Source of the DNA: Peptoniphilus gorbachii
GTDB taxonomy: Bacteria; Bacillota; Clostridia; Tissierellales; Peptoniphilaceae
Direction: 5' to 3'
DNA: 64,000 nucleotides
Assembly (NCBI RefSeq): GCF_016908115.1
Contig: NZ_JAFBDH010000005.1
Location: 1-64,000 of the forward strand
The notes under the pieces are model-generated. The model was given only the letters and a program-made list of their open reading frames with translations. It did no database searches and was not told where the DNA came from. How positions within the stretch are numbered: position 1 is the stretch's first letter; each line of letters begins with the position of its first letter. Made by a program: the position numbers and the translations under genes. Below, piece by piece: positions 35,901 through 44,935 of the stretch.

Positions 35901-35901
35901 G

Positions 35902-36672
35902 TCACACCTCTTCCTTTACTTCAATAACTTCTGCTGTAGATTGAGAACCATAAATTTTGTAATGTCCATCTCCATCCATTTTCTTTTCCACAAATTTCAT
36001 TATTTGGCTCACGCTTATAGTTAAGACTAAATAAATTAAGGCTGTTATAAAGAAAACTTCGAAGTATCTTAAATAAGTTCCTGCTGCTGATTTTGAAATA
36101 AAGAATAATTCTGAAACAGAAATTACATTTAAAACAGAAGAATCCTTTATGTTTACAATAAATTCATTGCCCACAGATGGGATAATATTTCTAACAGCTT
36201 GAGGAAGTACAACTTCTGTCATAGTTTGCCAATGAGTCATTCCTATGGATAAGGCTCCTTCAGTTTGACCCTTGTCAACAGAAATAATTCCACCTCTAAT
36301 AATTTCAGCCATATAAGCACCAGTATTAACTGATACGATTATTAGAGCTGAAGGCATAGCTGCCATATTTAAATTAAAATATTGTAGAGAGCCATAGTAA
36401 AACATCATAGCTTGTACCATCATTGGCGTTCCTCTAATAACTTGAATGTAAACTGTAATTATTGCATTTACAAATTTTAGAAGTCCACTCTTAAAGACTG
36501 ATGACTTTTTATCTACCTTTGTTGTCCTTACTATTGCTATTAAAAGGCCTATTAAAAAACCAATTAAGGTGCCTATTACGGCAATTATAATGGTATTAAT
36601 AGTTCCCTCTACAAAGAGGGAACCATATTCCTTTATTAAAAATCTAATCCATCCAAAAAAACTATCTGGCAT
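35902..36672 (-). CDS. Amino-acid ABC transporter permease (lysine uptake)
   Basis: A 256-residue HisM/GlnP-type permease with about five helices and the family segment [16 protein letters not shown], plus the EAA-like loop [20 protein letters not shown]. It probably forms a homodimer. The C-terminus has a soluble extension of about 30 residues. Confidence 0.9.
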   Translation of the reverse strand: MPDSFFGWIRFLIKEYGSLFVEGTINTIIIAVIGTLIGFLIGLLIAIVRTTKVDKKSSVFKSGLLKFVNAIITVYIQVIRGTPMMVQAMMFYYGSLQYFNLNMAAMPSALIIVSVNTGAYMAEIIRGGIISVDKGQTEGALSIGMTHWQTMTEVVLPQAVRNIIPSVGNEFIVNIKDSSVLNVISVSELFFISKSAAGTYLRYFEVFFITALIYLVLTISVSQIMKFVEKKMDGDGHYKIYGSQSTAEVIEVKEEV

Positions 36673-36698
36673 CTTTTTTCTCCTATGCTTTTTCTACT

Positions 36699-37553
36699 TT
36701 ATTCGCTAAGTGGTTGGTTAGCTACAGCTTCTTCCATTATACTTTGTCTTTCATCTTCAGAAATTTTTGAAAGAGCATCATTTACCTTGTCAAGAAGTTC
36801 CTTATTTCCCTCTTTAACTCCTACAGAAATAGAAGTGTCTTCTTCAGATGCTTCAAATCCCTTGCCTTTTTCAAATTCTACAAAAGTTAAATCCTTGTTT
36901 GCAGAAGTTGCAGAAAGTGCGCCAGGTCTTTCAGAAACATATCCATCAATTTTTCCACTTCTAAGAGCAACTACCATTGCTGGGAAAGTTTCAAGAGCTG
37001 TAGAATTATTTACACCTTCAATTTGATCAATTACATCGTAGTGGAAAGTGTTAAGTTGACCAGTAATATTTGCTCCCTTAAAATCTGCAAGAGATTTTGC
37101 ATTTGCATAAGGAGAATCCTTTTTAACTACAATTACAAGGTCTGATGTGTAATAAGTGTTTGAGAAGTCAATTGTTTCTTTTCTTTCAGCAGTTGGACTC
37201 ATGCCTGCAATAATTAAATCAATTTTACCTGAAGTAAGAGCAGGAGTAAGACCATTCCATTCAGTTTTTACAATTTCAAGCTTCTTGTCCATGGACTCAG
37301 CAATTTTTTTTGCAATTTCAACGTCATATCCACCAGCGTATCCACCAGCTGCAATTGGATAGCCATGTTCCTCACCAGTTTGTGTCCAGTTAAAAGGTGC
37401 ATAATCACATTCCATTCCAACTTTTAAAGTGTCAGAATCTGCTGGTGCAGCAGCTGCACCTCCATCACCCTTTGGATTACAAGCTGTTAAAAACATTGTG
37501 CTTGCTAAAGCGCCTACAAGTAAAACTTTTGCTACATTCTTTCTTAAATTCAT
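36699..37553 (-). CDS. Amino-acid ABC transporter substrate-binding lipoprotein (lysine)
   Basis: A 284-residue family 3 binding protein with a lipobox (MFLTACN) after the signal peptide, a Gly/Ala-rich linker, and the family core (YAPFNWTQ, GGYDVEIAKKIAE, DLIIAGMSPTAERK). The start is the ATG at 37553 with GGAGG; reading further upstream would run into the riboswitch. Lysine specificity is inferred from the riboswitch, not from the pocket. Confidence 0.9.
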   Translation of the reverse strand: MNLRKNVAKVLLVGALASTMFLTACNPKGDGGAAAAPADSDTLKVGMECDYAPFNWTQTGEEHGYPIAAGGYAGGYDVEIAKKIAESMDKKLEIVKTEWNGLTPALTSGKIDLIIAGMSPTAERKETIDFSNTYYTSDLVIVVKKDSPYANAKSLADFKGANITGQLNTFHYDVIDQIEGVNNSTALETFPAMVVALRSGKIDGYVSERPGALSATSANKDLTFVEFEKGKGFEASEEDTSISVGVKEGNKELLDKVNDALSKISEDERQSIMEEAVANQPLSE

Positions 37554-37593
37554 GATATACCTCCGTAAATTCCCGGTGGCTATAAAAAGTAAT

Positions 37594-37622
37594 AAAAAAA
37601 CAGTCTGGAAAACCAAACTGTT
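37594..37622 (-). terminator. Riboswitch expression-platform terminator
   Basis: Reverse-strand hairpin ACAGTTTGG-tttt-CCAGACTGT (37601-37622) with T7, between the lysine aptamer and the binding-protein start. Lysine binding would favour this terminator. Confidence 0.85.
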
Positions 37623-37659
37623 AAAAATGTCTAATAGAATATAAGACAAAGTATTTAAC

Positions 37660-37820
37660 TTTAGATAGCTCCCCACATATTTGTGACAGTCATGCAAATA
37701 TTGTTTGCATGCCCAGCATATTAACTTACCATTAATACACTTCGGCGAAATTTCCTTTCATCTTTCTTCCTTGCATGGCCTTGCTCTGAAAGATTACTGA
37801 TAAAGTCCGCTCCTCTATCG
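37660..37820 (-). promoter_or_regulatory. Lysine riboswitch (L-box) aptamer
   Basis: The reverse strand shows conserved lysine-aptamer blocks in order: P1 GATAG + AGGAGCGGAC, TTTATCAGTAA, AAGG + AAGATGAAAGG, TTTCGCCGAAGTG, ATGCTGGGC, TGACTGTCAC and the closing GTGGGGAGCTATC, whose CTATC pairs with GATAG. This leader precedes the three-gene ABC transporter, so high lysine should shut off its expression. The motif is long and in correct order, which makes the call strong. Confidence 0.93.
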
Positions 37821-37961
37821 TATTTTTCAATACAATGTATTTAATTGTTTCATCAATTATATATAGGAGAATTATAAATGTCAAGGACTTTTTTTATTTT
37901 CTTTAAATTTTTTAATTTTTCTCCAAAATTTTTATAAGCTTTTAAAAAACTTTATTCAAAA

Positions 37962-37991
37962 TAAAAAAATAAGGCCCCACTTGGGAGCCTA
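37962..37991 (-). terminator. Terminator of the large SLH gene
   Basis: Reverse-strand stem TAGGCTCCC-aagt-GGGGCCTTA followed by T7, about 13 bases after the stop. Confidence 0.85.
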
Positions 37992-38003
37992 ATATTATTA
38001 AAT

Positions 38004-39776
38004 TTATTTCCACATATCAACATCAGAAGAAGAATTTAATCTTTCTCTGTTGTGAGTATTTGCTGCATCAAGAATGTTGTAGTAAGCCCAGAAACCTTCA
38101 TTTACATCTGAAAATTTATTTAGAGCTGATTTATTAACATTATTAAGTGAAGTTGATGTTGTATTTCTGTTAAATACAGAGTTTAAAATTGTAACAGCTT
38201 CTGCTCTTGTAATTTTTGCATTTGGCTTAAATGTTCCATCAGGATAACCATTAACATTTTTATTGCCATAAAGTTTATCTATAGCGTCCTTTGCCCAGTG
38301 ATCTTTAACATCTTTAAAGTCAGCAGCAGATTTCTTTTGATTGTTAACATATCCAGAAATCATTTGTGCAAATTCTGCTCTTGTAATGCTGTCATTTGGT
38401 TTGAATTTTCCATCAGGATATCCAGAAATTAATCCCTTTGCAACAACATAATTAATTGCCTTTGAGAACCAATCGTCACTTGCATCAGAGAATTTTGTTG
38501 CAGAGCTTGTTCCAAAGTCACTTCCACCATTTAAAAGTGTAGCAAACATTTGAGCAGCTTCAGCTCTTGTTACATTTGCTTGTGGTTTAAATGTTCCATC
38601 AGGATAACCCTTAATATAAGAAATAGCCTTAGCTTCTTCTACAACTTTTTTAGTAACTTTATATTCAAGTTTAGTAAGATTTCCAGCTTCATCTTTTGCT
38701 TCAATTTTAATAGTTTCACCAGCAATTAATTCTCTATCTAAGAAAACCGTGAAAACTCCAGAATTATTTACATCAATGCTTCCAAGTTTTCTATTGCTTG
38801 CATCAAAAACTGTAATTGTATCTTTAGGATTTGAAGTTCCCTTTACAAGTTTTTGACCTTCAATGGCTTCTGTAATCTTAAATTTTTTATTTTCTACAGT
38901 TTTTGAATCAAGATAAAATCTTAAATTATCAAGGTCTCTTTCAGAAATGCTTTCGCTTAAATCAGCTGAAAAATATGAATTTTTGTCAGTTCTAAAGTTT
39001 CCAAGTAATTTTCCATCTCTATAAACTCTAACATTTTCAAAAGGATGATTTTTAATATAACCTGTTAAAATTCTTCCCATTAATCTTAAATCACTGGCAT
39101 CAATTTTAGAACCTTTAATGTCTTTGTAATTGTCATTTTTAACTTCTACACTTCTTGAAGTATGTCCTTCATCTTCAGCGTAAATAGTTGCACTTTCGCC
39201 TTCTTTAATTTCAAATCTTACTGAAAAAGTTCCATCGCTGTTCGCTTTTGTTAAATATCTATTATTATTTCTGTAGTATCTATAACTAGTGCTTTCTAAA
39301 TAGATTTTTGCATTAGCTGATGTTTCACCTGTAATATAAGTTCCATCATATTTTACATTTCTTAATGTTATATTGTCATATCTATTATTATATCTGTCAT
39401 TGACTTTGAAATTAAGTTCAATTGTCTTTTTTGAGCCGTCTTTAAATTCAACTGTAACATATTCTAAGTGACGTCCTGTTTTGTCATACTCAAAACTTTC
39501 GTTGCCAATTATTTTTGCACCATCAGGTAGGGAAATATTTTTAGTGTAAAATCTTTCTCCTCTGTTAAGGCTGTAATTGAAATCTGTTAGATTGCTTTTT
39601 TCTGCATCTGTCTTATTTTCTTCTTTCTTTTCTTCTTTCTTTTCTTCTGTCACTGCAGGTCTTTCTGTTTTATTTGATTCTGTAGCATCACTTCCTGCGA
39701 AAGCAGATACTGGCATTGATGCCGCTAATACTCCTGCTAGTGCAAGTGTTAAATATTTCTTACTATATGGTTTCAT
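38004..39776 (-). CDS. SLH-domain surface protein, 590 residues
   Basis: It has a signal peptide (about 1-27, ending AFAGS) and a Lys/Glu-rich linker (TEEKKEEKKEENKT). A region of several beta-sandwich-like repeats with YDG/TYITGET and LxGYI patterns follows (about 60-385, including an Ig-like stretch VKGTSNPKDTITVFDASNRK). Three SLH repeats come at the C-terminus (about 395-440, 455-500, 510-570), each with YPDGTFKP or a close variant. It is likely exported and anchored to pyruvylated wall polymer as an S-layer-associated or adhesin-like protein. AGGAGG precedes the start. Confidence 0.88.
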   Translation of the reverse strand: MKPYSKKYLTLALAGVLAASMPVSAFAGSDATESNKTERPAVTEEKKEEKKEENKTDAEKSNLTDFNYSLNRGERFYTKNISLPDGAKIIGNESFEYDKTGRHLEYVTVEFKDGSKKTIELNFKVNDRYNNRYDNITLRNVKYDGTYITGETSANAKIYLESTSYRYYRNNNRYLTKANSDGTFSVRFEIKEGESATIYAEDEGHTSRSVEVKNDNYKDIKGSKIDASDLRLMGRILTGYIKNHPFENVRVYRDGKLLGNFRTDKNSYFSADLSESISERDLDNLRFYLDSKTVENKKFKITEAIEGQKLVKGTSNPKDTITVFDASNRKLGSIDVNNSGVFTVFLDRELIAGETIKIEAKDEAGNLTKLEYKVTKKVVEEAKAISYIKGYPDGTFKPQANVTRAEAAQMFATLLNGGSDFGTSSATKFSDASDDWFSKAINYVVAKGLISGYPDGKFKPNDSITRAEFAQMISGYVNNQKKSAADFKDVKDHWAKDAIDKLYGNKNVNGYPDGTFKPNAKITRAEAVTILNSVFNRNTTSTSLNNVNKSALNKFSDVNEGFWAYYNILDAANTHNRERLNSSSDVDMWK

Positions 39777-39925
39777 AATATTCCTCCTAATTAAAATATA
39801 AAATATTTTTTAAGTCTATTTCATACTACTTTACTGAGTTTATATCTTTTTTGTGATAAAAAAGTGATAAAAGGCTTAAAACTAGCCTATTTAATATTTT
39901 CTTAACATTTTGTAACACAAAAGAC

Positions 39926-39955
39926 ATAAAAAAGGACTCGCCGCAGCAAGTCCGT
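39926..39955 (-). terminator. Terminator of the dnaJ-clpB operon
   Basis: Reverse-strand stem GGACT / AGTCC with a GC-rich loop (39934-39953) followed by T6, shortly after the clpB stop. Confidence 0.8.
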
Positions 39956-39963
39956 ATTTTTAA

Positions 39964-42543
39964 TTATTTAACTTTAACAGACAAATCATCGGCTTCTACA
40001 TCAACTAAAATTGTGTCGCCATCCATTATATCGCCCTTAATAATCATCTTTGAAATTTTTGTTTCAAGAGCATGGCCAATATATCTCTTAACTGGTCTTG
40101 CACCATATTGTGGGCTAAAGGATGCGTTAAGGATAAATTCAAGAGCAGCATCTGTTACTTCAATTTTAATTTCTCTATCTTCAAGTTTTCTTTCAACTTC
40201 TTTAATACTTTGTTTAATAATGTCATAGATTTCATTTCTTTGAAGTGGTTTAAATAAAACTATTTCATCAACTCTATTTAAAAATTCTGGTCTAAAAGAT
40301 GAACGTAAGTCTCTCATTACATTTTCTCTTGCATCTTCAGTAATTTGTCCGTCAGCACCAATTCCATCAATTAAGAAGTGAGAGCCAATATTTGATGTCA
40401 TTATTATAACTGTGTTTTTAAAGTCCACAGTTCTTCCTTGGTTGTCAGTAAGTCTTCCGTCATCAAGAACTTGTAGAAGAATATTAAAGACATCTGGATG
40501 AGCCTTTTCGATTTCGTCAAATAAAATTACTGAATAGGGTTTTCTCCTTACAGCTTCAGTAAGTTGTCCTCCTTCATCATAGCCAACATATCCTGGAGGA
40601 GATCCCACAAGTCTTGACACAGAGTGTTTTTCCATGTATTCAGACATATCAATTCTAATTAGATTTCTCTCATCATCGAAAAGAGTTTCTGTAAGAGCCT
40701 TTGCAGTTTCAGTTTTACCAACACCAGTTGGTCCCAAGAAAATAAAGGAACCAATAGGTTTATTTCTATCTTTAAGTCCTGCTCTCGCCCTTAAAACAGC
40801 ATCAGAAACAACTTCAATTGCCTTATCTTGACCAATTACTCTCTTGTGAAGAATATCTTCTAAGTTAAGAAGTTTTTCTCTTTCAGTTTTATTTAATTTT
40901 TCAACAGGAATTCCTGTCCATCTACTTACAACATAGGCAATTTCATCTTCTGTAACTTCTTCCTTAACCATTGAAGATTCATCTTTCTTTTCTGATTCTT
41001 TTTTTGCAAGTTCTTCCTTTAATTTTGGAAGAGTGCCATATTTTAATTCAGAAAGCTTTTCAAGGTCGTAATTTCTTTCAGCTTCTTCAATGGCATGATT
41101 TGTATCTTCAATTTTTTTCTTGATATCCTTAGTTGAATCAAGTTCCTTCTTTTCAGCTTCCCATTTTGATTTTAATCTGTCAAATTCTGCCTTTTCTTCA
41201 GAAAGTTCAGCTTGAAGTTTTTTAAGTCTTTCAGCACTTGCTTCGTCAGTTTCCTTTTTAAGAGCTTGGTTTTCGATTTCAAGTTGCAAAATTTTTCTTC
41301 TAACTTCATCAATTTCTATTGGCATTGAGTCTATTTCTGTCCTTAGCATTGCGCAAGCTTCATCCATTAAGTCTATAGCCTTATCTGGCAAAAATCTGTC
41401 AGTGATGTATCTATCAGATAAAGTTGCAGCAGCAATTACTGCAGAGTCAGAAATTCTTATGCCGTGATAAATTTCATATTTGTCCTTTAAACCACGAAGG
41501 ATGGCAATTGTATCTTCAACAGTTGGCTCTTTAACCATAACTTTTTGGAATCTTCTTTCAAGAGCTGGATCCTTTTCAATATATTTTCTGTATTCATCAA
41601 GAGTTGTGGCACCAATTGCGTGAAGTTCTCCACGAGCAAGCATTGGCTTTAATAAATTTGATGCGTCCATAGCGCCATCAGTTTTTCCTGCACCAACAAT
41701 GTTGTGAATTTCGTCAATGAATAAAATTATGTCGCCTTCAGATTTTTTCACTTCATTTAAAACAGCCTTTAATCTCTCTTCAAATTCACCACGATATTTT
41801 GCCCCAGCTATTAGAGCTCCCATATCTAGAGAGAAGACAGTTTTATTTTTAAGTCCTTCAGGCACATCTTCAGACACAATTCTTTGGGCAAGTCCACCTG
41901 CTATGGCAGTTTTACCAACTCCAGGAGGACCAATTAAAACCGGATTGTTCTTTGTTCTACGAGATAAAATTCTTATAACATTACGAACTTCTTCATCACG
42001 ACCAATTACTGGGTCTAACTTGCCATCACGAGCAAGTTCAGTTAAATCTTGTCCGTATTTTTTTAAGGCGTCATAAGTTCCTTCAGGATTATCTGTAGTA
42101 ACATGTTGATTGCCCCTAATTTTTTTAAGAGCATTTAAAAAACTATCAGCATCAATTTTATGCTTGTTAAAAATAGAAGATGAATCAGTTCCCTTCATGT
42201 TTAAAAGTCCAAGATAAATATGTTCAACAGAAAGATATTCGTCGCCCATTTTTTTCATAAAGTCTTCTGCCTTTTGGAAAAGCTCTCTGTAAGAAGAGTC
42301 GGCATAAACTTCAGCACCTGATTGTTTTGGAAGTCTTTCAATAACCTTTAAGACATCACTTTTTATCATATCAGGATTTTTTTCCATATAAGTTAAGACC
42401 CTTGGTATAAGTCCTTCTTTGTCATTTAAAAGTGCATAATTTATGTGAATTTCTTTTACCTCAGGATTGCCGTATTCCTTCGCAATATTGTATGCGCCTT
42501 GAACGGCTTCAAGGGATTTTTGAGTAAATTTTTCAAAATTCAT
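39964..42543 (-). CDS. clpB: ATP-dependent disaggregase ClpB
   Basis: An 859-residue protein: a Clp N domain (1-145), a first AAA+ domain with Walker [13 protein letters not shown], a coiled-coil M domain (about 400-520), and a second AAA+ domain with Walker [13 protein letters not shown] and sensor regions. It rescues aggregated proteins with the DnaK system. It is in one operon with the upstream dnaJ-like gene (21-base gap) under a promoter bearing CIRCE-like and CtsR sites. Confidence 0.96.
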   Translation of the reverse strand: MNFEKFTQKSLEAVQGAYNIAKEYGNPEVKEIHINYALLNDKEGLIPRVLTYMEKNPDMIKSDVLKVIERLPKQSGAEVYADSSYRELFQKAEDFMKKMGDEYLSVEHIYLGLLNMKGTDSSSIFNKHKIDADSFLNALKKIRGNQHVTTDNPEGTYDALKKYGQDLTELARDGKLDPVIGRDEEVRNVIRILSRRTKNNPVLIGPPGVGKTAIAGGLAQRIVSEDVPEGLKNKTVFSLDMGALIAGAKYRGEFEERLKAVLNEVKKSEGDIILFIDEIHNIVGAGKTDGAMDASNLLKPMLARGELHAIGATTLDEYRKYIEKDPALERRFQKVMVKEPTVEDTIAILRGLKDKYEIYHGIRISDSAVIAAATLSDRYITDRFLPDKAIDLMDEACAMLRTEIDSMPIEIDEVRRKILQLEIENQALKKETDEASAERLKKLQAELSEEKAEFDRLKSKWEAEKKELDSTKDIKKKIEDTNHAIEEAERNYDLEKLSELKYGTLPKLKEELAKKESEKKDESSMVKEEVTEDEIAYVVSRWTGIPVEKLNKTEREKLLNLEDILHKRVIGQDKAIEVVSDAVLRARAGLKDRNKPIGSFIFLGPTGVGKTETAKALTETLFDDERNLIRIDMSEYMEKHSVSRLVGSPPGYVGYDEGGQLTEAVRRKPYSVILFDEIEKAHPDVFNILLQVLDDGRLTDNQGRTVDFKNTVIIMTSNIGSHFLIDGIGADGQITEDARENVMRDLRSSFRPEFLNRVDEIVLFKPLQRNEIYDIIKQSIKEVERKLEDREIKIEVTDAALEFILNASFSPQYGARPVKRYIGHALETKISKMIIKGDIMDGDTILVDVEADDLSVKVK

Positions 42544-42563
42544 AAAAACACCTCATTTACATT

Positions 42564-43490
42564 TTATTTATTTAAATTTTGTAATTCTTTATATAATTTT
42601 ATTTGATCATCAGATAATTTCTTTGGATTTATGATATTAAAGATGACATAGAGGTCGCCCACCTTGCCCTTTAAATCTTTAAAACCCTTGGAAGGAATTC
42701 TCATTTTATTTCCTCCAACAAAATTTTCTGGGATTTTTAATTTTAATTTTCCATCTAAAGTTTCCACAGTTTTGCTGCCACCAAGAGCTGCATCCCATGG
42801 ATAAATATTTTCAGTCTTTGTGATATCAAGACCGTCAAGGACAAGATCCTTTTCGTCGCGAATATTTATCTTAAAGAGAATATCTCCAGGTAAGCCAAAC
42901 TTTTCGCCCTTTACTTTAACTTTTTTGCCACGAGTTATTCCCTTAGGAATTTTTACAGCAACTTGATATTCCTTCTTATTGTAAGTTAAGCTCACATTTT
43001 TAGTTATTCCCTCATAGGCCTCTTTAATTGAGATAGAAAGCTCAGACTCAAACTTGTTTCTAGCTTTATTTGCTGATCTTCCCCTTGACTTAGAAGAAAA
43101 ATCTCCAAAGATGTCATTTATATTAAAGCCACCGGAGAAATTTCCTCCTTTGCCAGACCTTGATGAGCCGAAAATAGTTTCAAAGAAGTCAGAAAAATCT
43201 GCACCGCTTCCACCAGTAGTGTAAGTATAGCCATATTGAGAAGGGTCGAAATCATATCCGGAAGAAAAATCATAATTAGAGCCAAAAGTATCGTACTTCT
43301 TTCTCTTGTCCTTATCAGATAAAACCTCGTAAGCTTCAGAAACTTCCTTAAACTTTTCTGCAGCAGCTTCATCACCTTGATGCAAATCTGGGTGATATTT
43401 TTTTGCCAATTTTCTATAGGCAGATTTAATCTCCTTTTCATCAGCATTTTTAGAAACTCCAAGGATTTCGTAATAATCTTTGTATTTCAA
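42564..43490 (-). CDS. DnaJ-like co-chaperone lacking the zinc finger (CbpA-like)
   Basis: A 308-residue protein with an N-terminal J domain (HPD at about residues 33-35 in [10 protein letters not shown]), a Gly/Ser/Phe-rich linker (about 75-140) and the C-terminal substrate-binding domains. The CxxCxGxG zinc repeats of true DnaJ are absent, so it resembles CbpA/DnaJ type II. It probably stimulates DnaK for ClpB-linked disaggregation. It starts at TTG with GAGGAGGG upstream. Confidence 0.9.
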   Translation of the reverse strand: MKYKDYYEILGVSKNADEKEIKSAYRKLAKKYHPDLHQGDEAAAEKFKEVSEAYEVLSDKDKRKKYDTFGSNYDFSSGYDFDPSQYGYTYTTGGSGADFSDFFETIFGSSRSGKGGNFSGGFNINDIFGDFSSKSRGRSANKARNKFESELSISIKEAYEGITKNVSLTYNKKEYQVAVKIPKGITRGKKVKVKGEKFGLPGDILFKINIRDEKDLVLDGLDITKTENIYPWDAALGGSKTVETLDGKLKLKIPENFVGGNKMRIPSKGFKDLKGKVGDLYVIFNIINPKKLSDDQIKLYKELQNLNK

Positions 43491-43712
43491 ATTGTTCCCT
43501 CCTCATATCTATTTAAAATCAAACTACTCTACAATAATTATATCCAAATTTTCTAAATTTATTATATTGAAAATTTGCCAATAAAATTAATAATTTGATA
43601 CATTTTATTTTTATTTTTTTATTATAAAGATTTTATTTTAATTTCCGTTTCCGTCTTGCCTTTTACATAAGAAAATTTAAAATTTAAATCTTTTTCAAAG
43701 ACGTCAATTGTC
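43491..43712. other. Long leader of the dnaJ-clpB operon
   Basis: About 220 AT-rich bases between the predicted transcription start near 43728 and the TTG start of the dnaJ-like gene. I see no further gene or clear structure. Confidence 0.5.
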
Positions 43713-43729
43713 TTTGACTATCTTTGACT
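43713..43729 (-). promoter_or_regulatory. CtsR operator
   Basis: On the reverse strand two exact heptads AGTCAAA-GAT-AGTCAAA form the canonical CtsR tandem repeat, placed at the transcription start just after the -10 box. CtsR represses clp genes until heat or other stress. Confidence 0.88.
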
Positions 43730-43734
43730 ATTAC

Positions 43735-43763
43735 ATTATACAACATCATTAGCACTCTTGCAA
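43735..43763 (-). promoter_or_regulatory. Promoter of the dnaJ-clpB operon
   Basis: Reverse strand: -35 TTGCAA (43758-43763), 17-base spacer, -10 TATAAT (43735-43740). The -35 lies inside the CIRCE-like repeat, and the CtsR box follows the -10. Confidence 0.85.
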
Positions 43764-43775
43764 GTAGTCTGCTAA
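43749..43775. promoter_or_regulatory. CIRCE-like HrcA operator
   Basis: TTAGCACTC-N9-GTCTGCTAA matches the CIRCE consensus (TTAGCACTC-N9-GAGTGCTAA) except for two bases in one arm. It covers the -35 of the dnaJ-clpB promoter. Confidence 0.85.
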
Positions 43776-43811
43776 TTATTTTTTATTTTTTTATTTTATT
43801 CAAAAAAATTC

Positions 43812-43840
43812 TTGATTGAATTTTGTGAAAACGATATACT
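43812..43840 (+). promoter_or_regulatory. Promoter of the amidotransferase-like lipoprotein gene
   Basis: -35 TTGATT (43812-43817), 17-base spacer, -10 TATACT (43835-43840), 45 bases before the start codon; divergent from the heat-shock promoter. Confidence 0.65.
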
Positions 43841-43885
43841 TAATTTGTAAAGCTAGAAAAATAATATTTAGAAAAGGAGCATATT

Positions 43886-44725
43886 ATGAGAAAGAACAAC
43901 AAAAAAAATATTATTATTTTCATCAGTCTTTTATTAATAGCAATGTTAACATTTACAGCTTGCTCAAAGAAAGAAGATAAGAACGCACCAGTAATAGGAA
44001 TTTCTTGGTCAACAGATGAAGTAGACAAAGACTCCAAAGACAAAGTAGACATTGATACACAAATGTATGCAGACGCACTAAGAAAAGCTGGAGCAAAAGT
44101 TGTTTTCTTAAAAGAAATGAAATCACTTGATCAAGCTAAAAAAGAAATTAGTGAAGTTCAAGGTGTTGTTGTAACTGGTGGAGACGACTTAAACCCTGCC
44201 CTTTACAAGGAAGAACCAATTCCAACATTAGAAGACATTAACCCAAGAAGAGATAAGTCTGACGTATTTTTACTTAACGCTTTATTAGAAGAAGACAAGC
44301 CAACACTTGCCACTTGCAGAGGAATGCAACTTACTAATATTTTATCAGGAGGAACTTTATATCAAGATATAATCGTTCAAAGACCTACTGATGTTATTCA
44401 TAGAGATCCTGAAAGAAAAGTTTTCGTAAAACACGATATCGAAGTTTTACCAGACAATATTTTAGCTGAAGGATTTGGAAAGTCAGGCAAAATTGAAGTT
44501 AACTCTTGGCATCACCAAGCTATTAAAGACCTTGGAAATAACTTAAGTGTTTTGGCAAAAGCTCCTGACGGAACAATTGAAGCAATTACTAGAACTGACA
44601 AAACATATTACTTAGGATTACAATTCCATCCTGAAGAATTAATAGTTGACGATAACAATGAAGATGCATTAAATCTTTATAAGGCATTTATCACAAAAGC
44701 ACAAGAATTATCACAACAAAAATAA
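43886..44725 (+). CDS. Secreted class I glutamine amidotransferase-like hydrolase (peptidase C26) lipoprotein
   Basis: A 279-residue protein with a lipoprotein signal peptide (LTFTACSKK) and then a peptidase C26/PuuD-like domain. The nucleophile Cys lies in LATCRGMQLTNI, the catalytic His in GLQFHPEEL, and VVTGGDDLNP is typical of gamma-glutamyl-GABA hydrolases. Relatives that cleave gamma-glutamyl bonds are usually cytoplasmic. Here the enzyme should sit outside the membrane and may act on gamma-glutamyl peptides or wall fragments; this is inference. Confidence 0.85.
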   Translation: MRKNNKKNIIIFISLLLIAMLTFTACSKKEDKNAPVIGISWSTDEVDKDSKDKVDIDTQMYADALRKAGAKVVFLKEMKSLDQAKKEISEVQGVVVTGGDDLNPALYKEEPIPTLEDINPRRDKSDVFLLNALLEEDKPTLATCRGMQLTNILSGGTLYQDIIVQRPTDVIHRDPERKVFVKHDIEVLPDNILAEGFGKSGKIEVNSWHHQAIKDLGNNLSVLAKAPDGTIEAITRTDKTYYLGLQFHPEELIVDDNNEDALNLYKAFITKAQELSQQK

Positions 44726-44748
44726 AAATTTAATCTAGTTTTACATTT

Positions 44749-44778
44749 TAGAGGGAAAATTCCCTCTAATTTTTTTTA
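44749..44778 (+). terminator. Terminator of the amidotransferase-like gene
   Basis: The stem TAGAGGGAA / TTCCCTCTA followed by T8. Confidence 0.9.
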
Positions 44779-44862
44779 TTTTTTTATTGTATTTATTAAT
44801 TTATTATGCTAAACTTATAACAGATTATTTAATACACTTTTTTAATTAATTTCCTTTTACAC

Positions 44863-44889
44863 GCCGAGCAAGACTCGGCAATTTTTTTT
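44863..44889 (+). terminator. Second forward terminator
   Basis: The stem GCCGAG-caaga-CTCGGC with a T8 tail, 85 bases beyond the previous one; no gene lies between, so it acts as a backup or ends an unrecognised short transcript. Confidence 0.8.
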
Positions 44890-44903
44890 ATATTCTTCCA
44901 AAG

Positions 44904-44926
44904 AAAAAACAGGCCCTGGGACCTGT
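44904..44926 (-). terminator. Terminator of the CorC/HlyC gene
   Basis: Reverse-strand stem ACAGG-tcccaggg-CCTGT followed by T6, 9 bases after the stop. Confidence 0.85.
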
Positions 44927-44935
44927 TTTTTTATA

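Noticed and set aside
37554-37697. N-terminal extension of the lysine-binding protein up to 37697
   Set aside because: That stretch is the riboswitch platform and terminator; the lipoprotein signal begins at 37553.
43118-43462. A 114-codon reverse-strand frame inside the dnaJ-like gene
   Set aside because: It is an alternative frame of the J-domain region; the conserved HPD frame is the real one.
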